Below are positions 23,885-36,474 of a stretch of 64,000 bases of DNA, in pieces. Position numbers and translations under genes: made by a program. The stretch's first letter is position 1. The number at the start of each line of letters is the position of its first letter. Source of the DNA: Petrosia ficiformis (taxonomy: Eukaryota; Porifera; Demospongiae; Haplosclerida; Petrosiidae); NCBI GenBank assembly GCA_947044365.1, contig OX345637.1, positions 558,001 through 622,000 on the forward strand, in the 5' to 3' direction. The notes under the pieces were generated by a model that ran no database searches, was not told the DNA's origin, and saw only the letters and a program-made list of their open reading frames with translations.

Positions 23885-26800
23885 CTATCTATTTATCTAC
23901 ATGTAACTCACCATGATCTTGTAACTGTGTTTAGTATACTAATATATCTTCTATTGTGGATATATCATAATTATTATTGTTCACACTAGAGGCTACACAC
24001 CGTTGCATATGGCCGTTTGGAATGGTAATATAGACACAGTCAAATACTTATTAAAGAAAAAGGTTAGTTAATTAATGCGGACATGTTAATGAAATTCCTT
24101 GTTTAAAGAAGGACATGTTTAAATTTCAGTTGCTTTTTGTTCACGACAGTGTTGTTTTAGTTTAACAATAATGACTGCTTTAGTTATAGTTATAGTATGT
24201 CTAGTTATCACAATTTTAGTTATAGTTATAGTTATGTAACGAAAGCTATTTTAAGCTTACTAAAAGGATTTTAGTTTTAGTTGTAGTTAACTTTCTAATA
24301 CGATTATGTGTTAATATTATTATTTTCTTCTCATAGTGTGAAGTCAATGTGCCCAATAACTATGGAACAACTCCTCTAAGTGTAGCAGCTAAAAATGGAA
24401 ACTCGTAAGAATAAATAATTTTACGAACAGACAGTGACATTATCAAAGCTTTAACAGAATCATTAAGAAAGAGAAATAGATCTCTACCTAACATAAATAA
24501 TTAAAAAGCTAAGCAGAAATGTGCTAACAAGTTACTATTTTTAGAATGTATTGACCACACCCATAACACATTAAGTAAAGCTAAGATATCTTCTATAGCG
24601 AGGTCTCCTTGAATTGCAGCAAGACTTAGGGTAACACCCCAGTTAGTCTGTAGATTTCATTCTTTTTGTACCTAGCATAGCATATCCATGCATTACGGTC
24701 TGGTCAATATAGGAACTCCTTTAGCACATGCTCTGTTTTCACTTTTTCATTTTTTACGTGGTACATGTATATAGTACTATAGTAGCATGCTAGTTTTTTT
24801 CTCATTGACGCACTCCTGATCACAAAGGTGTATTGACTAGTCACCATAGCCACCTGCAGGCCCGGGGAATACATCAGTATTTTTTGAATTTCAACTTTCA
24901 TGTTCATAATTTAAACTAATTAGGAAAAAATGTGTGGGCAGAGCATACTAATTAAATTACTGAAATGTAACTCTCTCATTTGTAAAGCTGAGTATTCTTG
25001 CATTTGCTAAGTAAACCATTTATGTAAAGGCAAGCACTTTGAAAGTTTAGTAGTCCAGATGGCGGACGCCCACATATTTATTTGTATGTATAACTTCCTC
25101 ATTTAAATAACAATGCCTTTTGACTTATTTTGTTCAACAGAAGACCTTCAAACAAAAAGCATGCTTAGTAAGCTAAAGGAAATCAGCAGAGCGAGTGTTT
25201 GATAGTGCAAAAGTCAGTGACAACACCCACATTCAGCGTCTCTAGCACTACATTAAACCTTAATTAACGCCAAAAGCAATTTATATAATTGACCACACCC
25301 ATCATGAATATAATTAAATAGTGTTAAAAAATGTTTTTTTTTGCACTGCACTTTGCATGCCGACTTACCCCGGGTACAACGTTCTTTCCATAGGTGCCTA
25401 ATCGGTCAATCAATTATACATATATGTGCTTTACACAGTAAAAATTACCGATAATATTATAATTATAATTATAGTTATTAATTTTATGAATATTATTTTA
25501 ATTTGCAGTAAGATAGCCAGATTACTGATCTTGTCTTCAAATAACAATCTATTAGTTACTAAAGATGGCAATGGATTGAATCCTATAGATCATGCTATTA
25601 AAGGAACTACATCAAAGTATGTTAATATTATAGTACATGTATGCATTGTTACTATAAATAGCTACATACATGTATGTTTTAATCATACCTTTTCTTATTC
25701 TATTATTAGCCATCGAGATCTAGCTGTAAAAATGGCTAATTGGACATCTTCTCGGCTACACAAAACCTCAAAGCTGTTTGACCTAGATGTTTGGTTTTTT
25801 TATTTTATCATGATACTTCCTGGATCGTCTCTGACAGTAGCCATGTTAACGTACATATATATTCCATATCTTCTTCTATCTGTGCCGATAGTTTTAGTAA
25901 TCATTATAGTTGGTTTCCTTGGTGTTATGAGCAATCATCGTCTCCCTCATGAAGCAGGACTTGAAAATCCTGGGGCTTTTGGGGCTTTCATATCTGGTCT
26001 CCTTCTCACTCTAGTCTGCTATTTCTCTGTGGTATTTCCACGTATCCTATTTTGAGTAGAAGGATGGGGACTGACACATGTAGATAGAATGAATTAATGG
26101 TTGATGGGTATGATGATAGATTAACGATTGCATTGATAATTGGATGAATGAATTGATGGAAGAATGAAAAGATAAAAGGATAGATTGGAGACAGGAAGGA
26201 TTGAATATTAATGGATGACAGACAGATGACTGGATTAATGAATGACTGGATGGAAGAATGGAAAAATAAAAAGATTGATTGATGGAAGGAAGAAGGAACG
26301 ATTGAAGGCTGAATGTATTGATGTATGATAGAAGGATGTATGAATGGATATAGACGATGGAACGATGAAAGGATTGATGGAGGGCAAACGAATGAATGTA
26401 TAGAAAGATGGTACATGCATGGTAGTTGAATTGATTGATGATGGATGGATGAACGAAAAGAGGTACTTGAAAGACAATGGATAGAATGGAAGAATAAACA
26501 GAATAAAATGACTGGTAATACGTTATTAATACATGTACACATGTGTTTAGTACACGATAGTTCTTCCTCAACTAATACACATCAGATTTGTGGCCTGAGA
26601 ACATGTTTTGGTTTGTCATAGTAGCTGTTGATTATCTTTTAATTCTTTATCTCTTTTGGTAAGATATTTTTGTTGTGTGTATGTCCGTAAACCTTGATAG
26701 CTTTGTTTCTGCCTATAGTATGTTGTTAAAATTTTGTTTGCCTTGTAGATCACCTTGTAGTTTATTGCTGTGTGTATGTACATATAGTATTGTACACAGA

Positions 26801-29800
26801 CTGTTAAGATGGTGGAGAAAACAAATGTTGATTCAACTGATTATTCATATCTAAGTGAATATTAACTTTCCCCGATATCTTGGGCACCTATGAAGTGTTG
26901 TATTCTTTTTGGTTTCCTTTTACCTGAAAATATTATTATAATGAATATGGCTGGACCAGGCCGGTTTTGTGTTTTTGATTATATTATTATCTATAAACAG
27001 GAAACTGGAACACACTGAACCTGGGTTTGACAACACTGGGAAAATCAAGAATGACGGAACTATAATGGCATGTGTTATGTTCAGTGTATATAATTATGTA
27101 TGTATGTATAGAATTAATATACATGTTGGGTATGTACATGTAATGTGTATGTATTATAATGTGAGTTTATCACAATCTGAAGCCTGTAGTAAGCTTTAAA
27201 AAACTAATTGTATCACTGAGCTGTATGTACACTGAAATTTGAACCTCATATTTTTCATACCCAAAACGTAAACACTTGTCTCACTGCTAGGATGCTTTGC
27301 TATACATAACAAGAAAAGATTTTGGTATCTTGGAAGTTTCTATCTCCAGCACAGTATGTTAGAAGCGTAGAACCATGAGCTTTTTAAGATTTCAAAGTTA
27401 CATTAAATACGTGTAATTGCAAATATAGCCTGACCTATTATATCAATTTTTTAAGCTCAACTTCCATCTAGCCAAAATCAGACTCTGCTGTAGTGTCTGC
27501 TACATCCTTAAATCTATTTGTCTATTTGTGTATGTCTATACATGTAATTATAATTAATGTTCCTGTATTGTTTATCATATAGACTATTGTGGATATTGCT
27601 GCACAAGATGCACACTCTCCTAAACAATACTCATTCTGTACTCATTGTGAAGTAGGTTCTATCAGACATCGATGGCTCTATATATATATATATATATATA
27701 CGTATGTGTATGCTAATAGGTCTTATATACAAAATATAGGACCTGAGTTTGTGTCTGAGGATTTCATATATATCACATCTGAGGACATAAAACAAGGGTC
27801 CTATATTCAGTATCTATAGGACCTATTGGCATACTATATACAATATATTGTATGACGATGACATCTCCTGCATAGTGTGGACATGGAAGGTCTATATACA
27901 ATATATAGGACTCACCACATCAAAGGAATGATGTCACCATCATACTATATATAATTATATATCCATACAGCAACAATGCTCTATCTGCAAATAGTGAACA
28001 CGTATATATAATTATATTGAATGGGTTATCGCACATATACATGGTGACTTTATTTGTAATAACTATAGCTTGAAGATTAATAACTGGTTCAATGGTTGAT
28101 TAATTAAGAGTTGTAATTAAGTGGGTGTGTCTCTGATTAAGCGGGAAGGCATGCTTTATTACTCTAAGGTTTAATGTTTTCTTTTCTAAATTATTGTCTC
28201 AGTTTATATCATATTTATTAAGAGTGGGTGTGGTCAATTAAATGAATTTTTTAATCTTATTTATTACTAAAATTTTCATTGATAATTGGTTACATGAATA
28301 ACACCTATCTATATACATACATGTATATGCAAAGGACCCTGGTACCCAGGACATGCATGAGTGGTGCTTCCATTTTTTTCTTTTTTTTTGATGTGTTGTT
28401 TTTTAAGGTTGTAGCTATAGTAGAGGATAAGCTCTTTCATTACTAACGGCCACAATGTAGTTGTAGTCGAAGCTATAGCTATAGTATTATGTAGCCTTTG
28501 TTAGAAGCAAAAATCGCAAAAATGCATCTAGGCCATTGCCACACTGATTAATATTCTCAGCTTGCTATTTTTCTCTGGAAGCTTCACTTTGGTATCTATG
28601 GCCTTCTTTGAAGCTTTTTTTTCTCTAGCTAAACAAATTAAAACCCAATCATTGTGAGATTAAAGAATTTATGAACCTCTCAAAAGTGGCCCACCGGTAC
28701 TTTTATGTTAAAACTATCGTTAAATATCACCTTACAATTCATTAATGAGCACAATTTTCATTGCGAATTCTTTGCCCTGTTACCACTGAATGTCTGTATA
28801 CGTCTACAATTATGTGGCTACTGGTTGACTTTCACTTCAGCAAGTATAAGTATACTGTTATAGAGACAGTACTGTGTTATATTCTTGTTGAAATACATAA
28901 CCTATTACACCATCTCTATTCCAGATTGTCATTCCTGAGCGTACCAAACACTGCAAGTTATGTGATAGGTGTTGTAATGGATTTGATCATCATTGTGTAT
29001 GGTTGAGAACATGCATAGGGAAAGACAATCATCGTTTATTTGTTCTATTCCTCTTCCTGCTTCCTCTTGATAACTTCCTATTTGTACGAGCTGTAGTATC
29101 AGGTAACAATATTGAAATAGAATTTGAGCCAGATTCTCACATGCTATCAAACTAACATTCATTTAATGAGTTGTCTAACTAGGTGATAGTGAAATTTTTA
29201 ACTATCACTGTTTTTAACAGATACTTGAATGAGAATGAATACTATCATGATAGTGAAACTAAAATTTGGATACAGATTCTAAGTATTTTCTATTTGTGCT
29301 AGAGAAATCAAGTACTCCCATACCACTCTTAGAGCCTTCCAATAGAAACCTTTCACTCTTTGTCCAGATTATCTCATAAGAAATATTCCTCTCATCTTTG
29401 CATGCTTTTTCACTTTTTTATTTTAAGACAAGACAATGTCAAATACACATGCCTGTCCACTATCTAGTAGTTTTTAGCTATCGCTGTCATGATAGTAACA
29501 CTGAAAATAGCAATATACACACTATCACTACTATCACCCAGCCCTACTCGATTCCACGATTTTAATGGACTAACTTTGTAGTTGTTAAATACCTTCACAT
29601 TAAAATTTCACAGCCACTTAGCATGTTCAATTACATACTCATTAGCTGAGAAGCTAAGCACATGCAGAACTGCTCAGTTATGGAAGTTTGACCATACTAT
29701 CTTCCCTTAGTCTGGCTTGTGAGACTAATTTTCATATACTTCTCCAAAAGTCACTTCCCAAGTGTATACTCACTAAATAGGAGTTACCAGATGTCTTTAG

Positions 29801-31459
29801 ATTCTTGTTTTGGCATTCGGTCAGATTTCTGGCTATTTAGTTTGGTGACTCAAGTCCTTTATCTCAGTAGTGAGTGGGTGGCTCTTACCAGGCCGTTTAA
29901 TATATACTATACTTATACTTTACATTTATATAATATATAAATTATAATTATATATAATTATATAATATGTGTCTTTGAAACTGAACTTTCATTTTGTCAT
30001 CCTTATCATAGTATTAATATCAATAACTGGATCACATAATCCTTTGATTATTTTGAAGGTACATGTATGTTAGTGTATTTGTATACTGCGGCTCCATCTT
30101 TGTCTATCTCTATGTCTCATTTTGTCTTCATTTCTATATTGCTTATTGTGTTCTTTGTTCATTACATGTTATCATGACTTTATTATACAGCATGGTGCAT
30201 ACTACGAAAAATACATGTTCTTTTTACTGATCTGTAATTTTCTCACTGGGCTTTTTGGAGCACTTGTAAGTTTACTTAAATACTATAATTATTAATTTTA
30301 TCTAACAAACCAATCATTGTATTTCATCAACCTATGAGTATCAGTTTTAAACTGCTTCTCATCAATTATCTTTGCACAGTAAACTCACTAAACACTAATG
30401 TATTGTCTACAACCACATATTGGGAAGTGCCATGCCCAAAGCACAGATTAGTCAATCACTAATTATTATTAAATCTAGTAGGACTTAAACAAGACAGCCA
30501 TTTATTCAGTAGAGGTGACAGCAAGGATGATAAACACATCTGTTAGAATAAATACCTGAGTTGTTTTAATTAATGATGGGAACATGGAGGACTCCAGAAA
30601 ACAGTTAAATAGCTGTGGTTTATTGAGTTCCATCCGTCTCTCCATCAATCGCTCTGTTCATTCGCATATTTATCAAGTCCCTTCTACCAATCATCCATTG
30701 ATACTGTCATTTATACATTCATCAATCTATCATTCATTCATCCATTTCAGTATTTATTTATCACTGCACTCATCAACACTTACTGTTTGATACATGTATC
30801 TATGTATACTAACATATAATTGTCTATTTGACTTACTGTGTGATATACACCACACAGACATTGATATTTCAGTTGTCAGTTGTGTCAGTGAGAGAAACTA
30901 CTTATTTTGATTCAGAAGGAAGAATGGCTTTTATGAGGAAAAGGTAAGAACTATCTCCTGTCCATTACATTCTTCCATTTCATCCATTCATCCATTTGTT
31001 AATCTTCCATTTACAAATACTTATATCCATCTATTCATCTGTTTATTCATTTCAATATACATTCATTCATCTATCCATCCATCCAAGTAGCTATATATTC
31101 ATTCATCCATTCAATTGTCTATCCTTCATCCATATCCATCCACCAATTTCTGTTAGTATAACTGATATTACTGTATAGTGAATCATCACTGTTAAAAATG
31201 CTCATTTATAGTAGCACAATAGTATTAATTTTTTGTACTTGACAATCATCAACTTCTCAATAATTAATTTGTGAGCCTGTGAAATTTACTCATCATAGTG
31301 CTAATATTACACATTATTAATATTGATCTAATTATCCATACTTCTTTTTTCAGAATCAGAAAGGGAACTTCATTCATAGGTCGTTTAAAGACATTAAAAC
31401 AGTTTTTCTTTAATCCTGATATGTGGTATAATAACAAAGTCAATGCTCTGTTGGTGTAG
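21297..31459 (+). CDS. ZDHHC17: Ankyrin-repeat DHHC palmitoyltransferase (ZDHHC17/13 type)
   Basis: Exons: 21297-21372, 21519-21568, 22090-22200, 22889-22998, 23711-23770, 23990-24062, 24337-24404, 25509-25616, 25710-26041, 26586-26658, 27001-~27097 (end uncertain), 27583-27651, 28925-29102, 30012-30058, 30191-30265, 30873-30943, 31354-31459. The product is about 565 aa. Exons 2-8 encode ankyrin repeats ([26 protein letters not shown]). Exon 9 carries three membrane spans and exon 10 a fourth. Exons 12-13 form the Cys-rich domain: FCTHCE joined to [13 protein letters not shown], then [13 protein letters not shown] with an intact DHHC. Further spans follow in exons 13-16. It S-acylates proteins at Golgi or plasma membranes, with ankyrins as substrate receptor. 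The GAT-rich introns are described separately. The donor of exon 11 could be after 27085 or 27097. A 5' UTR intron likely ends at 21293. Confidence 0.9.
21580..22065. repeat. GATA run and degenerate GGATGAAT repeat in intron 2 of the DHHC gene
   Basis: (GATA)n at about 21586-21640, then a long, mutated GGAT/GAAT tetranucleotide field to about 22065. Confidence 0.8.
22547..22745. mobile_element. Interspersed repeat family 3, copy B
   Basis: Close relative of 10575-10790 in the same orientation, with an estimated four bases in five identical by eye. It lies in intron 3 of the DHHC gene. Confidence 0.7.
22790..22880. repeat. CA dinucleotide microsatellite
   Basis: (CA)n of about 80 bp, ending 8 bp before the acceptor of DHHC-gene exon 4, so it occupies the place of the pyrimidine tract. 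Confidence 0.9.
23040..23665. repeat. GGAT tetranucleotide array in intron 4
   Basis: About 600 bp of (GGAT)n with CAGA interruptions. The long His-Pro-Ser-Ile open frames on the minus strand here are repeat artefacts. Confidence 0.9.
23785..23905. repeat. TATC microsatellite in intron 5
   Basis: (CTAT)n/(TATC)n of about 110 bp directly after DHHC-gene exon 5. It is the opposite strand sense to the GATA run in intron 2. Confidence 0.9.
26060..26515. repeat. Degenerate GATG/GAAT repeat in intron 9
   Basis: About 450 bp of purine-skewed GGATGAAT-like sequence with many mutations, older in appearance than the intron 4 array. Confidence 0.75.
27709..27955. mobile_element. Compound palindromic element, copy A
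   Basis: Part 1, 27709-27833: ends TATGCTAATAGGTC and GACCTATTGGCATA-like are inverted copies. Part 2, 27834-27955: ATTGTATGACGATGACATC and GATGTCACCATCATAC are inverted copies. The same two-part structure recurs at 33851-34120. It lies in intron 12 of the DHHC gene. Confidence 0.8.
30625..30790. repeat. Degenerate ATCC/ATTCATC repeat in intron 15
   Basis: A CATC/ATTC-rich tract, the complement of the GGAT repeats in earlier introns of the same gene. A second such tract lies at about 30960-31145 in intron 16. Confidence 0.7.
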
Positions 31460-32126
31460 TTATATTTATGTAACTATGTATTTATTATCACATGATATAG
31501 ACAAAAGATTAATGGATTTTTAGCAGCAAGTAAAGACTGTATTTTAAGTACAAATGGTAGATCTCGTACACATGTCTCATGGTTGTTATATTTAACAACA
31601 GTTATATCATAATTATCCGAAATAAAATACAGTTAGATACATTATACATGAATACATTATATAGACACTGTCTTAATAATTATTGATAATTGCTTGGTGA
31701 CTAATGAACTATAGCAAACTTTGCAAAAGGGCATGTATAAGTATGTTAGACCAATATTTACAATACAAATCACACACTTGGCAGGGCTGACTAATGAGTT
31801 GAAGGTTTTGTTATTGCAATGGGAATATTGATATATCTTGACCTTAGGTCTTTAATATTATATAGACTGTGTCGTTATCCCAAGGGTTTAGGGAAACATT
31901 TGTTCATGGATCATAATTATATACATTTATAATTATAATTATGTAAAAGGTTCAATAAACATTATTCTAATGAAAAACAGGTTTTGATCTTAGAGATGAC
32001 ATATCTTTAGACTGTGTCCTTATCCCGAAGGTTTAGGCAAACACTGTAACAGGTTAGGTAAATGATTTTCAACATAATTATTATACAAAGTGAACTCATA
32101 TGAGCTCATAGTTGTGCCAGCATTTG
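31460..32126. other. Intergenic: DHHC gene to first collagen gene
   Basis: AT-rich. It contains two copies of a box beginning TTATCCC and continuing GGTTTAG (31875-31897 and 32020-32042) that recurs upstream of the other collagen genes. No coding segment was seen. Confidence 0.6.
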
Positions 32127-32134
32127 TATAAATA
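32020..32134 (+). promoter_or_regulatory. Upstream box and TATA box of collagen gene 1
   Basis: Box TTATCCCGAAGGTTTAG... at 32020-32042, then TATAAATA at 32127-32134, followed by GAGAGCTTGAT, similar to the sequence after the TATA box of gene 2. The transcribed leader probably ends at the donor near 32265, and the leader intron ends at 32328-32331. Confidence 0.6.
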
Positions 32135-32339
32135 CAGAGAGCTTGATAGAACATGAATAACAAAGCCACAAGAATAAGACGCAACTCTGCTGACTGCTAA
32201 AGATACAGTAAATATACTGCTCCACCAGTGATTGATCAAGTATAATAGTTACAACAATAGCAAAGGTAAATTTCATAATATTAAACACGTAAATTACTAT
32301 ATATTTTTGATATTGTCCTCATCTGTACAGTAAACAAAC

Positions 32340-33255
32340 ATGCAGTTTGCAGTCGTTTATATTAATTTCATGATTCTGACACTGATTGGAATGAAAGGTA
32401 TATAGCTAGCTATGTGTCTATATATTGTTGATTGTCTAGTATTATTACATATAGTTTGCTATGATAATTACTTTTTCTTTCTATGTAGTATCAGGTGATA
32501 ATCACGACTCACCATCTAATGGAGTTATATACTTCAATACTACATCATCTTTCTTTGATCTGATGGATTTGGTAAAAGGAAGAAATGGTCGTGATGGAAG
32601 AGATGGACGAGATGGTAAAGATGGAGAGAAAGGACCACAAGGAGAGAGAGGAGAACGTGGAGCAGTAGGACCTCGAGGAGCTATTGGTCCTGCAGGACCA
32701 AGTGCAGGTGGAGCAGTGTATACTAGATGGGGTAAGAATACTTGTCCAAGTGTAGCTGGAACTAAATTCGTGTATAAAGGAGTAGTAGGGAAAAGTCACT
32801 ATAATTCTCCTGGAGGAGGAATGAACTATCTATGTCTTCCAGATGATCCAGAATATCTCTCTACTCAAGCAGGAGTCCAACAAAACAGAGGTTATGTTTT
32901 TGGTACAGAATATGAAATGTGGGATAATGGTCCATTAAAAAATGTCCATTTAAATGGTGTTCCATGTTCAGTGTGTCTTGCACATACACGTGGAGCTGTT
33001 GTGATGATACCAGGAAAAATAAGCTGTCCTATGGACTGGACACGTGAGTATTATGGTTACCTGATGTCTGAGCGTCATGCTCACAAGAGTTCATCTACAT
33101 TTGAATGTGTCGATAAGGTTCCAGACTCTGTTCCTGGAAGCAGTGGACAAACACATGGGGGCATTTTTATGCATGTAGAGAGTAGGTGTGGCACTCATCT
33201 TTGTCCTCCATACACAGATGGAAACGAACTCACCTGTGTTGTATGCAGTATATAA
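32340..33255 (+). CDS. Short-chain (spongin-type) collagen 1
   Basis: Two coding exons, 32340-32397 and 32489-33255, giving 274 aa. Exon 1 is a signal peptide (MQFAVVYINFMILTLIGMK). Residues about 20-49 form a short non-collagenous region, residues 50-91 are 14 uninterrupted Gly-X-Y triplets, and residues 92-274 form a C-terminal domain with ten cysteines (including VPCSVCL, SRCGTHLCPPY and LTCVVCSI). This layout matches sponge short-chain collagens such as the C4 type, secreted matrix proteins proposed to be part of spongin, whose terminal domain recalls the collagen IV NC1 domain. RGD-like charged triplets (GRD, GKD, GEK) may help trimer registration. A main-exon start in the same frame upstream is excluded by the AG at 32487-32488. 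Confidence 0.92.
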
Positions 33256-34857
33256 CAAAATGATATTGAAGATTGTGTGCATAATGTATTCAATAGGCTC
33301 ATTTGTTTGATACGATAATATTGTGTGTGTGTGTGTGTGTGCGTTGCCATTAATTCTTATAGCTACTAATCATGCTACTGTTGTTAGTTTCTTGATATAT
33401 AACTATTTAGTTTTAAAAATAGAAATGAAATAAAAGCGTACACGCAACCCTAACAATGATACAGCCTAGAATAATAAGTAATCCTGCTAGTCCTGGGGTA
33501 CCGGTTACATGAAGAAACACCCTAATTGTTATACAAAAAGTATTGATCAAATTATAATTACAATTACCAATACATATATCAAATGTTTGGTGTTGTAGAC
33601 TTTCTGTAATGTTAATAATTATTATACTACTTCAACAATATTCATTATGGGACACAAAACTTCTGTTGACACAATCAAATTCTGATATGAAGAATAAATT
33701 TTTAGTAACAGTATTAGAATTTATTTTGTCAATTTCAATGTTTAGCATGGTGAATTGTATGTAGTATAGCGTGTACTTTAATGACAAGAAATTATCATAA
33801 TTGCAATAGTATGTTATATGATTATAATTATTCATATGTATATTATATAGTATGCTAATAGGTCCTATATACAAAATATAGGACCTGAGTTTTGTGTCCA
33901 AGGATGTGATATAGCCCGAGCCTGCGAGGGCTATATCACATCCTTGGACACAGAACGAGGGTCCTATATTCAGTATATACATGTAGGACCTATTAGCATA
34001 CCATATACAATATATTGTATGATGGTGACATCTCCTGCATAGTGTGCAAATGGAAGGTCTATATACAATATATAGGACTCACCACGTCAAAGGGATGATG
34101 TCACCATCATACTATATATATACTATTAGCTATAATGAAAGTATATATGTATATTTTACTTCAATTAAATAATAGTTATTATAAGTATAAATTATTGTAA
34201 GTTTATGGGACCCTATATCACTAACCATGAATTTTACTTCTGTGTGATGTATTTAATTTCATACTTCTGTTTATATAGTCGAGTAGTTTGTTTGGGGAAC
34301 TTGGCTTTCAAAGATATAAAGCAATGATGAAAAAAGAATGCAATTACATAATTAATGGTGGGAAAGACATACATGTAACGAAATGGGTGTGTATACATGA
34401 TTAACTTATTTGAAGGGGTATACGAAAGGAAGTGTACACACTCTATAGATCGACATTTTCTAGCATAGGTATTTAATGTACTTTATACATAATTATACAT
34501 TAACCTCTGTTCTATTGTTAGACACAGCATGAATTGATCTGACTGCTAGTAACACTACTTTGCTATAGAGTGAAATTAAAGCAGTGTTTGATCAATACAA
34601 GTTACCCTGTTACTGATTCAGGTGAATACTGCTACACAGGTAAAAGTATAATTATGAAAATGAGTATTAATCATATTTATAGTAGTGACTATTACTTCAT
34701 GATACTATAAATAGCATCTTGTCTATTAATAGTAATGATTATTATATTGATATTATAAATAGCATCTTATCTGTAGTATTGACATTATTGTTAAAATATA
34801 ATAATATCTAAATGTCATTAGTTATGATAGTCTAACATCTAGTAACATTGAACAAAC
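33256..34857. other. Intergenic between collagen gene 1 and a decayed copy
   Basis: It contains a GT run (about 33322-33342), 3' flank that reappears after the decayed copy at 38385-38700, and the palindromic compound element at 33851-34120. A leader-like stretch precedes the decayed gene (34490-34650) and is close to the leader of gene 3 (39410-39570). Confidence 0.55.
33851..34120. mobile_element. Compound palindromic element, copy B
   Basis: Same two-part structure as 27709-27955. Here part 1 (33851-34000) also contains a clean hairpin: GTGTCCAAGGATGTGATATA (about 33895-33914) against its inverse at about 33931-33952, around a GCCCGAGCCTGCGAGGGC centre. Confidence 0.85.
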
Positions 34858-35110
34858 ATGCTATTTTCAGTTGTTATTGTGATTGCTCCGCCTATTGGAA
34901 CAAAAGGTAATATGATTGTATTTTCAACATTTGCTATTCGGTGTTAAAATTCAAATACAATATTTGCCTAGGTACTAATGAATGATTGGAGGAAGAGGAT
35001 TACAGGGAGAGCGAAGAGAAGAAGGAGAAAAAGGATCACCAGGTCCTGCAGGACCCTGTTTACTTAGAGCAAAATATACACTGAAAGTGTTCCAGGACCA
35101 ATGCTATACT
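34858..35110 (+). pseudogene. Decayed short-chain collagen copy
   Basis: An intact-looking signal exon at 34858-34906 (MLFSVVIVIAPPIGTK, with GT donor) is close to the signal exon of gene 3. About 70 bp on, 34985-35058 is a collagen-like remnant (GLQGERREEGEKG, GPAGP), after which homology stops and a Gypsy-type fragment follows in the opposite direction. The N-terminal region and the whole ten-Cys domain are missing. Confidence 0.75.
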
Positions 35111-35149
35111 GAATGGGATATGTTGGAAACAAAATAAGGTAAAAGGTGT

Positions 35150-35830
35150 AAAGACGTTTGTTAATTTAGACAATACTGGGGCTAATTCCAATTGCCAAAA
35201 GCATTAACCAGCTTTGAGAACACTTTAGGTCCTCCTATCTGGGCTAAAACTGCTTGGGTAGAAGGTGATGTGCTCTCTGTACACTCTCATTTGGTCTTGT
35301 TAAATCGACACATATTTGAACCTTCCCATCTGGCTTTAGTACCATCCTAGCACACCATTCCTTCATAGGGGTGATTACATGTACACCACAGTTGACAATT
35401 CTCTTCAACTCCTCCTTTACTTGTGAAAGTAATAGAATTCTTCTTGGTGTTATTATTCAAATGGCTTGGTTTCCTTCCATAATCGGGGTCTCGTAGTTGT
35501 CTTTTAGTCTTCCTAATCCTTTAAATAGGCTCAGTGTGGTGTTGTGATATGAGATTGTGTATGAAGTGATGCCAACATCTTGGTTGTTTGGTTGATTTTA
35601 TAACCTTTTCTTCTACTCCCACTGCTACTTGGCTTTTTCTCGATGGCAGACTATGGATACGGCCTTTTCTAGTTTGAGGTCTTGATCCATTTTGACTTTC
35701 TCCGAATGTTGACTATCCTGGGGAATCCCCACTACTCTCTCACCATTCATCAAACAACTGCCCATATCCACAAAGCAATGGAAAAATGCAGATTTTACAC
35801 AATTAATGACAATTGACATGCATAACATCC
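35150..35830 (-). mobile_element. Ty3/Gypsy-type retrotransposon fragments (gag tail and reverse transcriptase start)
   Basis: On the minus strand, 35740-35625 encodes a gag C-terminal-like segment (RVVGI, then LEKAVSIV). Next, 35460-35150 encodes the start of a reverse transcriptase (EELKRIVNCGV, EWCARMVLKPDGKVQICVDL, IGGPKVFSKL) with stops. The order gag then RT fits one element read right to left. The catalytic YxDD region, integrase and LTRs are absent, so it is inactive. Confidence 0.75.
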
Positions 35831-36195
35831 AGAAAAGACATATGTAGCAAGTGTATAATTATAATAATGTATTTTAGAATAAGGACATAACTGAAATGGG
35901 TACATGTTAAGCTTATAATTACAGAGACATACATAACTAATTTTAATAGTATATCCAGCAATATATATATAATGATATCATATTTACTTTTGACAAACAA
36001 TTTATCTGGACACAGCTGCAGGTTGATTAACGATATAGACTTAGTCCTTCTCCCAAAAGTTTGGGGAGCATTTTATATTCATACAGCATAATATAACTAA
36101 AAGTTCCAAAGAAATTATTCCTAACACATTATGATTTATGCGTTATCAATATCTGTTGATCTCGTAGTTGAAAAATCTTTAGACTGAGTTCTTAA

Positions 36196-36274
36196 TTATC
36201 CCAAATGTTTAGACAAACAGAATAACAGATTAAGTAAATGATAATATGAGTTCCAGGATTTATATGTATAAATA
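36196..36274 (+). promoter_or_regulatory. Upstream box and TATA box of collagen gene 2
   Basis: Box TTATCCCAAATGTTTAG at 36196-36212 (continuing ACAAAC), TATAAATA at 36267-36274, then AAAGAGCTTGATCG as in gene 1. The leader up to about 36400 closely parallels that of gene 1, including a GATCAAGTGTAATT-like end. Confidence 0.6.
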
Positions 36275-36474
36275 TAAAGAGCTTGATCGTGCACAAATCA
36301 CAAAGCCAAAATCAAAAGACAGAATTGTGCTGACTTAAAGATACTGTAAATATACTGTTGTATATACTAGTGATCGATCAAGTGTAATTCAACAATAGTT
36401 AAGGTGAATTTCGTATTCCATGCACTTAATATTCTTTAATTATTATTTTGTCCTCATCTGAATAGTAAACAAAC

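Noticed and set aside
26006..26571. Two overlapping ~175-codon minus-strand frames
   Set aside because: They arise from the degenerate GATG/GAAT repeat in intron 9, and one overlaps a real exon antisense.
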